Below, in pieces: positions 1-4,852 of a DNA stretch of 6,964 bases. The position numbers were made by a program, and so were the translations under genes. This DNA is from Myxococcales bacterium (GTDB taxonomy: Bacteria > Myxococcota > Myxococcia > Myxococcales > Anaeromyxobacteraceae). The notes beneath the pieces were generated by a model that made no database searches, was not told the DNA's origin, and saw only the letters and a program-made list of their open reading frames with translations. The stretch covers positions 1 through 6,964 of the forward strand of contig JAJYAW010000150.1 of the NCBI GenBank assembly GCA_021779335.1, in the 5' to 3' direction. Position 1 is the stretch's first letter; every line of letters starts with the position of its first letter.

Positions 1-205
1 CGTACACCACCCCGAACCCGCCGCGCCCCAGCTCCCGCACCAGCTCGAACCGCCCCACCACCGCGCCAGGACGCAGCACCTGGTCCCAGCCGCTGGCCGG
101 CGGCGCCTCGGGGATCTCGGCCACCTCGCGGATCAACGCCGAGAGCCGGGTGGGGAGCGAGTCCCCGTCCGGTCGGGCACCACGTGCGCTGGGAAGGTTG
201 GCCAC
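1..205 (-). CDS. Serine/threonine protein kinase, N-terminal fragment (runs off window)
   Basis: Partial gene read leftwards: 68 codons are visible and the rest lies beyond base 1. The start chosen is GTG at 203-205, preceded by an AAAGGGGG-type ribosome binding site about 6 nt upstream. The first 50 residues look like a disordered or helical leader with no recognisable domain. They are followed by GRFELVRELGRGGFGVVY (residues 51-68), which has the GxGxxGxV glycine-rich ATP-binding loop of Hanks-type kinases. Known from the family: such kinases phosphorylate Ser/Thr on partner proteins, are abundant in myxobacteria, and often carry C-terminal sensory or membrane regions, none of which can be seen here. 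The catalytic HRD and DFG motifs are outside the window, so activity cannot be judged. The gene lies 19 bp downstream of the Lys/Pro-rich gene on the same strand and is probably cotranscribed with it. The kinase call is secure from the loop; the substrate is unknown. Confidence 0.85.
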   Translation of the reverse strand, partial: MANLPSARGARPDGDSLPTRLSALIREVAEIPEAPPASGWDQVLRPGAVVGRFELVRELGRGGFGVVY

Positions 206-224
206 GCGATCCCCCTTTCGGCCG

Positions 225-611
225 CTACCCCTTGGGCGGCTCGATGAACGGCTGGATGTAGACGGGGAGGAGCACCCCGCCGTCCGGCCCGGTGAACTCG
301 AGGCTGAGCTGCGTGGCGATCAGGTCGGGGCCGAGGGCAGGCTGCTGGGCCCGCAGCGCCGCCGCCCGGGCCTTCAACCGCTCGACGAGCGGCGCCCCGA
401 GGGTCGGCCTGGCGGCCGCCGGCCCGCGCCTGCTGGGCCCGGGCCTGGGCGCCTTGGGCGCGGCCTTCCGGCGCGGCGGGACCTTCGGCTTCGCCGCCTC
501 GGAGGGCTTGCGGGCCTTGCCGGCGGGCTTCTTCGCCTTCACCGGCCTCTTCGGCGCGCTTGGCTTCCTCGACTTGGCTGGCTTCCTGGGCTTGGTCGGC
601 TTCCTGGCCAT
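225..611 (-). CDS. Small basic protein with Lys/Pro/Ala-rich histone H1-like N-terminus
   Basis: 128 residues, ATG at 609-611 with a GGAGG site 7 nt upstream, TAG at 225-227. Two parts are visible. Residues 1-70 form a low-complexity basic tail with about 26 Lys/Arg, many Pro and Ala, only one acidic residue and repeated KP/RKP steps, resembling histone H1 C-terminal tails or the AlgP/HctB-like tails of bacterial DNA-binding proteins. Residues 71-128 are ordinary sequence: a probable amphipathic helix (72-90), then a hydrophobic segment with LSLEFTGPDGG and VLLPVYIQPFIEPPKG that looks beta-rich. I do not recognise the C-terminal module. Nucleic-acid or acidic-partner binding by the tail is inference from charge alone. 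The start overlaps the end of the radical SAM gene by 73 bp and the stop lies 19 bp before the kinase start, so it sits inside a probable three-gene unit. The low-complexity part could inflate coding scores, but the clean RBS and the non-repetitive C-terminus support a real gene. Confidence 0.72.
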   Translation of the reverse strand: MARKPTKPRKPAKSRKPSAPKRPVKAKKPAGKARKPSEAAKPKVPPRRKAAPKAPRPGPSRRGPAAARPTLGAPLVERLKARAAALRAQQPALGPDLIATQLSLEFTGPDGGVLLPVYIQPFIEPPKG

Positions 612-2785
612 GGCTGGTCCTCCGTCTCCCGGTGCGGATCGCCCGGGGAGCGATCCGACTCAAGCTCGGCGCGCTCGTCGGGCGGCGCCACCCGCCGCCC
701 TCCCGAGGCCGCCGCCTCGAACAGTCCAAGGGCCTGGGATGCTACCTCAACCGCCTCCATCGCGCTTCGCTGAGCGTACGTGCCGCCGGACGGCGCGATG
801 GGGCAGCCCCCCGGAGGGAGGCCGGCGGCCCGGATCAGCCCCGAGGCGCGCGATCGGAGCGCGGGCAAGGGGGTCCCGACCTCCCCGAGGACCGGGCCGC
901 CCCAGCAGGCCGCCACGGCGCGGTCGGACCGCACGTGCAGCACGGCGGGCCGGGCGCAGCGCGGCCAGCCCGACCACCACCGACAGCCGTCCGCGATCTG
1001 CGGGAGCGCCCGGCGCGCGGCCGGCGTGGGCGGCGGCCTGGCCGCCGGCAGGGACCCGACCCAGAGGAGGGCGCGGCACAGGCCCGACGGCCCCACCGCC
1101 AGCCCCTCCCGGCCGGAGGGCCAGCGGGTGGAGATCTCGAGGCGATGCGCGCGCCTCGTGCCGAGCACCCGGTAGGCTCCGGCCGCCCCCTTCACCGGTG
1201 CCAGGAGGGCCAGGAGGCCCTGGGCCACGCGGGCCTCCTGGAGCGACCGGGCCCAGGCTCGCCACGCCGGCCACCCCGCCACGCCGTCCGGGATCGAGAC
1301 CACGGCGCCGCCGACGGCCAGCACCACGCCGATCCAGGCCGCGGCGGCCGGGTCGGGCGCCAGGCCGTGGAGCACCACCGCCCCGACGGCGCCGGCGGTC
1401 GGCGGCACCGCCCCCGGGCGGCCACAGAGCGCGTCCACCACCTGGAGCGCCTCGCGCACGTGCTCGCGCCGCGCCGACGCCCCCCGCCGCGGGCGGACCG
1501 AGCGGACGCGGTAGGCGTGGCGCGTGACCCATGCGCCGGTGTCCGGATCGCGGCCGGCCCCCATCCCGGCGCCGTCCAGCCCGGCGTGGAGCGGCGTGCC
1601 GGGCATCGCCGCGAGGACGTTGTGGGCGTACGAGGCCACGTCGAGTGAGCCGACGAAGTCGAGCGTGGCCCGGAAGTCCGCCGCGGTCTCGCCAGGGAGC
1701 CCGCAGATGACGCTGACGTGGACGGCCAACCCGGCCCGACGGGCCTGGCGGGTCACCGTCCGGAACCTGTCCAGCCAGGCCCCCTCCTGCTCGAAGGACG
1801 GGTCGCCCGGCGCGTCGGGCGCCTGGACCTTCCCGATGGCCCGGAGCACCCGGGGCACCGCCGACTCCAGGCCGAACGAGACCGCCGTGAACCCGGCCCG
1901 GCGCATCGACCGGAGCAGCCCCTCGTCCACCCGGTCCACCCGCGTCTCGCAGTGGAACGGCAGCTGGAGCCGGCGACGGATGATCCCCTCGCAGATGGCC
2001 CGGGCCCGCTCCGGCGCCAGCGTGAAGGCGTCGTCCAGGATCGGGGCGCTGGGTGGCGGCCGGGGCAGGCGGAGGAGGTGCGACCGCCACGCCGCCAGGT
2101 CCTCCAGCACCCGCTCCACCGAGTGAAAGGCCACCTTCCGCTCCGAGATCGCCGCGAAGGAGCAGTAGGTGCAGTGCTGGTTGCAGCCGCGCGAGGTGAG
2201 GAGCCCGGCCGCCGGCGTGGTGAGCAGCCCGGCCTGCCAGGGCGACGGGAGATCGTCGAGGTGCCGGAAGTGCTCCCGCTGGAACGAGGCCAGGCTGGCG
2301 GGGGCCGTGCGGAGCACCTGGTCCTGCTCCCGGATCACCAGGTTCGGGATCGCCGCCAGCAGGTCGGCCACCCGGCCCCGCGGGGCGGCGGCGCCCAGGA
2401 CGGCCTGCGCGACGGGGACGATGGTCCCCTCCCCCGCGCCGCGCAGGCAGGCGTCCACGCCGACGAGCTCGAGCGTCTCCTCCGGCGAGAAGGTCGCGTT
2501 GGGGCCGCCGGCGAGGAGCACGGCCTCCGGCAGGGCGGCGCGCGCCACCCGGGCCAGCGCCCGGCAGGCCCGCAGGTTGGACTCGTAGACGGTGAAGCCG
2601 ATGAGCCGGGGCCGGGAGCGGCGGAGGTGGCGGGCGAAGTCGGCCGCTCCGGCCCCGCCGGGCGGGAGGTACTGGGCCGACTGGACCCCTGACCGGGCCA
2701 GCGTGGCCCGCAGGAAGCCGATCCCGATGTGCTCGGTGAAGCCCTGGACCGCGCCGCCCGGGGGCATCACGAACAGGACGCTCAC
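539..2785 (-). CDS. Cobalamin-binding-type radical SAM protein with SPASM-like C-terminus
   Basis: 748 residues from the GTG at 2783-2785 (GGGAG about 8 nt upstream). The frame stays open to an ATG at 2917, but the added 44 residues are Arg/Pro-rich, lack an RBS and would overlap the divergent lipoprotein start, so I prefer the GTG, where the SVLFVMPPGG domain opening begins. Residues 1-150 resemble the Rossmann-like B12-binding domain of B12-dependent radical SAM enzymes (AGGPNATFSPEETL near 92-106, RGAGEGT near 115-121); no DxHxxG cobalamin-ligand motif is seen, which is common in this class. Residues 193-410 form the radical SAM barrel: CNQHCTYC gives the CxxxCxxC iron-sulfur ligands C201, C205 and C208, followed by FHCETRVD, GLESAVPRVLRAIGK and ICGLPGET. 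Residues 600-661 carry C601, C610, C627 and C661 in a SPASM-like spacing. Enzymes of this type cleave S-adenosylmethionine for radical methylations or rearrangements; the substrate cannot be told. The last 25 residues or so are low-complexity and overlap the next gene by 73 bp. Confidence 0.85.
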   Translation of the reverse strand: MSVLFVMPPGGAVQGFTEHIGIGFLRATLARSGVQSAQYLPPGGAGAADFARHLRRSRPRLIGFTVYESNLRACRALARVARAALPEAVLLAGGPNATFSPEETLELVGVDACLRGAGEGTIVPVAQAVLGAAAPRGRVADLLAAIPNLVIREQDQVLRTAPASLASFQREHFRHLDDLPSPWQAGLLTTPAAGLLTSRGCNQHCTYCSFAAISERKVAFHSVERVLEDLAAWRSHLLRLPRPPPSAPILDDAFTLAPERARAICEGIIRRRLQLPFHCETRVDRVDEGLLRSMRRAGFTAVSFGLESAVPRVLRAIGKVQAPDAPGDPSFEQEGAWLDRFRTVTRQARRAGLAVHVSVICGLPGETAADFRATLDFVGSLDVASYAHNVLAAMPGTPLHAGLDGAGMGAGRDPDTGAWVTRHAYRVRSVRPRRGASARREHVREALQVVDALCGRPGAVPPTAGAVGAVVLHGLAPDPAAAAWIGVVLAVGGAVVSIPDGVAGWPAWRAWARSLQEARVAQGLLALLAPVKGAAGAYRVLGTRRAHRLEISTRWPSGREGLAVGPSGLCRALLWVGSLPAARPPPTPAARRALPQIADGCRWWSGWPRCARPAVLHVRSDRAVAACWGGPVLGEVGTPLPALRSRASGLIRAAGLPPGGCPIAPSGGTYAQRSAMEAVEVASQALGLFEAAASGGRRVAPPDERAELESDRSPGDPHRETEDQPWPGSRPSPGSQPSRGSQARRRGR

Positions 2786-2897
2786 CGGCCGGCTCCCGCG
2801 GCGGGGGCGCCGCGCGGGCCGCCGCTCGCGGGAAGGCCGGCACCCCTCGGGGCCGGGCGGATCCTCGAATCCCATGGCACGATGGCGTTCGTAGCCG

Positions 2898-4157
2898 ATG
2901 CTCGAACCCATCGTCAAACAGCGCCCGGCCGTCGGGCTGCTCGTCCCGCTCCTCCTGGTGGCGGGTGGCCTGGCCGGCTGTCCCGCCTCGCCCCCGTCCT
3001 GCCCGGCCGGCCAGACGAGCTGCAGCGGCGCCTGCTACGACCTCCAGTCGAGCGCCGTCGCCTGCGGCTCCTGCCTGAACGCCTGCCCCGCGACCGCCAC
3101 CTGCCAGGCCGGGGTCTGCACCTGCCCGGCGGGGCAGACCCGCTGCGGCGCCGGGCTGGGGCGCTGCGTCGACACCCAGGTCGCCGCCACCGACTGCGGC
3201 ACCTGCGGCCACGACTGCGGGCTCGGGAGCTGCGCCGCCGGCGCCTGCGACTGCACCGGCCTGACCGCCTGCGGCGCGCCCGGGAGCGAGACCTGCGTGG
3301 ACACGGCGGCCGACGCCGCCAACTGCGGGGGCTGCGGGACGAGGTGCGTGGTGGGCCAGCGCTGCGCCGGGGGCTCCTGCGCCTGCCTGGCCGGCTACCA
3401 GGACTGCACCGGGAGCGCGCCCCCCGCCTGCTACGCGCTCACGAGCGATCCGGCCCACTGCAGCCCGGACCCCGCGCCCGGCGCCTGCCCAGGCCTCCGC
3501 TGCGCCACGGGTGCCGCCTGCACCGCCGGCACCTGCACCTGCCCCTCCGGGCAGGCCGTCTGCGGCGGCCAGTGCGTCGACCGGTCGACCGACGCGGCCA
3601 ACTGCGGGACCTGCGGGGTGGCGTGCCCCGTGGGCGCAGCCTGCACGGGGGGAAGCTGCGCCTGCCCGGCCGGCCAGGTGACCTGCGGCGCCGCGCCGGG
3701 CGTCTGCGCCGACCTCGCCACCGACGAGGCCCACTGCGGCGCCTGCACGACCGCCTGCGCGGCGGGCCAGACCTGCACCAGCGGCACCTGCTGCGCCACC
3801 GGCCTCCGGGTCTGCTCCACGGGCGTCGGCAGCGCCACGGCCTGCTGCGCCGGCACCGGCTGCTGCACCGGCGGCTGCCAGCCCGCCCACTCGAACGGAC
3901 TGGGCCAGAGCTACTACGACTGCGCGCCGCCCGGCACGCTGAGCCGCACCGCGGCGCAGGAGGCCGCGGGCGCCTGGTCGCCCACCGGCGGCACCGGCTA
4001 CGACCTCACCAGCTGCGCCGGGGGCTGCTACGCGCTCCAGACCGGCAGCGCCTGCGCCACCTGGTGCTACGACGGCCTGTGGGCCGGGCTGGTGGGCCTG
4101 AACACCATCTCGGTGGCCTGCCTCTGCCCGACCGGGCTCTCCCCGGCCTGGAACTGA
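2898..4157 (+). CDS. Cys-rich Stig1-repeat lipoprotein
   Basis: 419 residues, ATG at 2898-2900. An in-frame TAG at 2892-2894 rules out a longer N-terminus, although no good RBS precedes the ATG. Residues 1-27 form a lipoprotein signal (basic n-region, GLLVPLLLVAGG core) ending in the lipobox LAGC with C28 as the lipidated Cys. Residues 35-298 hold about six tandem units of 40-50 residues on the pattern CPxGQxxCxGxCVDxxTDxxNCGxCGxxCxxGxxCxxGxCxC, starting near C35, C76, C119, C163 (divergent and longer), C215 and C256. This is the Stig1-like repeat common in myxobacterial surface proteins. Residues 299-419 are a different, still Cys-containing C-terminal region ending in GLSPAWN. I count about 63 Cys in the whole protein (15%), mostly able to pair as disulfides, which fits an exported protein. 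No catalytic motif is seen; a structural or adhesive surface role is inference. It diverges from the radical SAM gene across 112 bp. Confidence 0.9.
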   Translation: MLEPIVKQRPAVGLLVPLLLVAGGLAGCPASPPSCPAGQTSCSGACYDLQSSAVACGSCLNACPATATCQAGVCTCPAGQTRCGAGLGRCVDTQVAATDCGTCGHDCGLGSCAAGACDCTGLTACGAPGSETCVDTAADAANCGGCGTRCVVGQRCAGGSCACLAGYQDCTGSAPPACYALTSDPAHCSPDPAPGACPGLRCATGAACTAGTCTCPSGQAVCGGQCVDRSTDAANCGTCGVACPVGAACTGGSCACPAGQVTCGAAPGVCADLATDEAHCGACTTACAAGQTCTSGTCCATGLRVCSTGVGSATACCAGTGCCTGGCQPAHSNGLGQSYYDCAPPGTLSRTAAQEAAGAWSPTGGTGYDLTSCAGGCYALQTGSACATWCYDGLWAGLVGLNTISVACLCPTGLSPAWN

Positions 4158-4200
4158 TCCCCTCCCCGGCGCCGCGGCGCACTTTCTTCGCTCTCTTCGC

Positions 4201-4229
4201 TCGACATCTCCAGGGCGAGTTACTACTGT
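4201..4229 (+). promoter_or_regulatory. Candidate sigma70-type promoter of the cold-shock gene
   Basis: TCGACA at 4201-4206 matches the -35 consensus TTGACA at five of six bases. TACTGT at 4224-4229, 17 bp further on, keeps the T, A and final T most conserved in a -10 box. It lies in a locally AT-richer patch, unusual for this window, and would start transcription near 4236, leaving a leader of about 70 nt. Spacing and context support it; the -10 match is only three of six. Confidence 0.4.
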
Positions 4230-4260
4230 ATGCGGGTCTCCCACGCCCAGAGTCGGCAAC

Positions 4261-4282
4261 GGTGACCGGCCGGCACGTCGCC
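4261..4282 (+). other. Possible leader hairpin in the cold-shock mRNA
   Basis: GGTGAC at 4261-4266 can pair with GTCGCC at 4277-4282 (one G-U pair) around a GC-rich 10-nt loop, ending about 24 nt before the start codon. Cold-shock mRNAs of other bacteria often have structured leaders that control stability and translation; a similar role here is inference. In GC-rich DNA such short stems also arise by chance. Confidence 0.25.
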
Positions 4283-4290
4283 GCCCGAAC

Positions 4291-4303
4291 AGAAAGAAGT
4301 GAT
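4291..4303 (+). promoter_or_regulatory. Extended Shine-Dalgarno-like sequence of the cold-shock gene
   Basis: AGAAAGAAGTGATC begins at 4291 and ends 2 nt before the ATG. It resembles the complement of the common bacterial 16S rRNA 3' end, AGAAAGGAGGTGATC, with single bases missing or changed in the GGAGG core. Pairing could therefore extend on both sides of a weakened core. This decides the ATG at 4307 as the start. Confidence 0.55.
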
Positions 4304-4306
4304 CAG

Positions 4307-4510
4307 ATGGCCAGTGGCGTTGTGAAGTGGTTCAACGATGCGAAGGGCTTCGGCTTCATCACCCAGGACGGCGGCGGCGAGGATGTCTTCTGCCACCACA
4401 CCGCGATCGTCGCTGACGGCTTCCGGTCCCTCCAGGAGGGGCAGAAGGTCGAGTTCGAGGTGAAGAAGGGCCCCAAGGGGCTGCAGGCGGCGAACGTCCG
4501 CGCCGTCTAA
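4307..4510 (+). CDS. Cold-shock domain protein (CspA family)
   Basis: 67 residues, the usual length for a single cold-shock domain. It binds single-stranded RNA or DNA and acts as an RNA chaperone in the cytoplasm. The sequence opens MASGVVKWFNDAKGFGFIT: VKWFN is the conserved first strand, and KGFGFI (13-18) is RNP1 with its nucleic-acid-stacking aromatics F15 and F17 besides W8. RNP2 is VFCHH (27-31) where the E. coli form is VFVHF, so Cys and His replace Val and the last aromatic. The C-terminal part with EGQKVEFEVKKGPKGLQAANV is canonical. It appears monocistronic, with a promoter candidate about 75 bp upstream and a strong terminator 26 bp after the stop. Whether it is cold-inducible cannot be said; many members of this family are constitutive. 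Myxobacterial genomes carry several paralogues, so I give no letter symbol. Confidence 0.97.
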   Translation: MASGVVKWFNDAKGFGFITQDGGGEDVFCHHTAIVADGFRSLQEGQKVEFEVKKGPKGLQAANVRAV

Positions 4511-4535
4511 GGCGCCAGACGCATCGACCACGGAG

Positions 4536-4567
4536 GCCCGGCCAGGCGGCCGGGCTTTCTGTTTTCT
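4536..4567 (+). terminator. Rho-independent terminator of the cold-shock gene
   Basis: A perfect 8-bp stem, GCCCGGCC (4536-4543) with GGCCGGGC (4548-4555), closes a 4-nt AGGC loop and runs straight into a T-rich tract, TTTCTGTTTTCT (4556-4567). In DNA this GC-rich the T tract stands out. The RBS of the following gene begins only 14 bp downstream. Confidence 0.88.
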
Positions 4568-4591
4568 GGGGGCGGACAGCGGGAGGTACGC

Positions 4592-4777
4592 ATGGCTTTC
4601 AATCCAGGGCACCTGAAGCGTCAGAAGGAGTCGAAGCGGGCCGAGAAGCAGCGGGAGAAGGACGCCCGCCGCGAGGAGCGGAAGAAGGAGAAGGACGCCC
4701 GCGGCCCCACCGCGCCGGGCGAGGATCCGGACATCGCAGGCATCGTCCCCGGCCCGCAGCCCAAGCCGGAGGAGTAG
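4592..4777 (+). CDS. Small, highly charged conserved-looking protein with DPDIAGIVPGPQP tail
   Basis: 61 residues, ATG at 4592-4594 with a strong GGGAGG site 5 nt upstream, TAG at 4775-4777. After MAFNPGHLKR, residues 8-37 are almost entirely Lys, Arg, Glu, Gln, Asp and Ala and should form one long charged helix, possibly a coiled coil. The tail, GEDPDIAGIVPGPQP (43-57), is Pro/Gly-rich and looks like a short linear motif. I recall similar small proteins with the same tail in delta-proteobacterial genomes but know no assigned function. There is no signal peptide or membrane segment, so it is probably cytoplasmic; binding to RNA, ribosomes or another partner is a guess from charge. It starts 24 bp after the cold-shock terminator with no clear promoter between, so it either has its own undetected promoter or depends on read-through. 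It converges with cysS. Confidence 0.82.
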   Translation: MAFNPGHLKRQKESKRAEKQREKDARREERKKEKDARGPTAPGEDPDIAGIVPGPQPKPEE

Positions 4778-4794
4778 CCGCACCGAAGCCCGCC

Positions 4795-4820
4795 GGGCGC
4801 GCGCCTCCTGGTGCGCGCCC
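4795..4820. terminator. GC-rich hairpin between convergent genes
   Basis: GGGCGCGCGCC (4795-4805) pairs with GGTGCGCGCCC (4810-4820) over 11 bp including one G-U, around a TCCT loop. It lies between the end of the 61-aa gene and the end of cysS and could stop transcription arriving from both sides. No T tract follows on either strand, so it is not a classical intrinsic terminator. A role in mRNA 3'-end protection or Rho-assisted termination is possible. Confidence 0.45.
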
Positions 4821-4852
4821 GCGCGGCGGCGGCGCGCCGTGCCGCCCGCGTC

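Noticed and set aside
225..611. The basic protein as a RiPP precursor for the neighbouring radical SAM enzyme.
   Set aside because: No double-Gly cleavage site or Cys/Ser/Thr/Asn-rich core is visible in its C-terminus; the idea rests only on adjacency, so it is kept as a weak alternative and not called.
2786..2917. Longer N-terminus of the radical SAM protein from ATG at 2917 or 2875.
   Set aside because: The extra residues are Arg/Pro-rich, no RBS precedes either ATG, and the first would overlap the divergent lipoprotein start; the GTG at 2785 has a GGGAG site and begins exactly at the domain.
2948..3791. Tandem repeats in the lipoprotein considered as a CRISPR or DNA-level repeat array.
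   Set aside because: The periodicity is at protein level (Cys/Gly spacing); the DNA units differ in length and sequence and there are no identical repeats with unique spacers.
4169..4197. Possible terminator after the lipoprotein: GCGCCGCGGCGC followed by a pyrimidine-rich stretch.
   Set aside because: The palindrome has no spare bases for a loop, so only about 4 bp can pair, and the following stretch is mixed C/T rather than a T run.
133..4510. Very long open frames antiparallel or out of frame to the called genes, including one of about 1170 codons on the minus strand (747-4259) and one of about 590 codons on the plus strand (2729-4510).
   Set aside because: GC-rich DNA with G/C third positions leaves other frames open. 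Their products are Gly/Ala/Arg/Pro-rich without domains, and they lie over genes with clear motifs (radical SAM, lipoprotein, csp).
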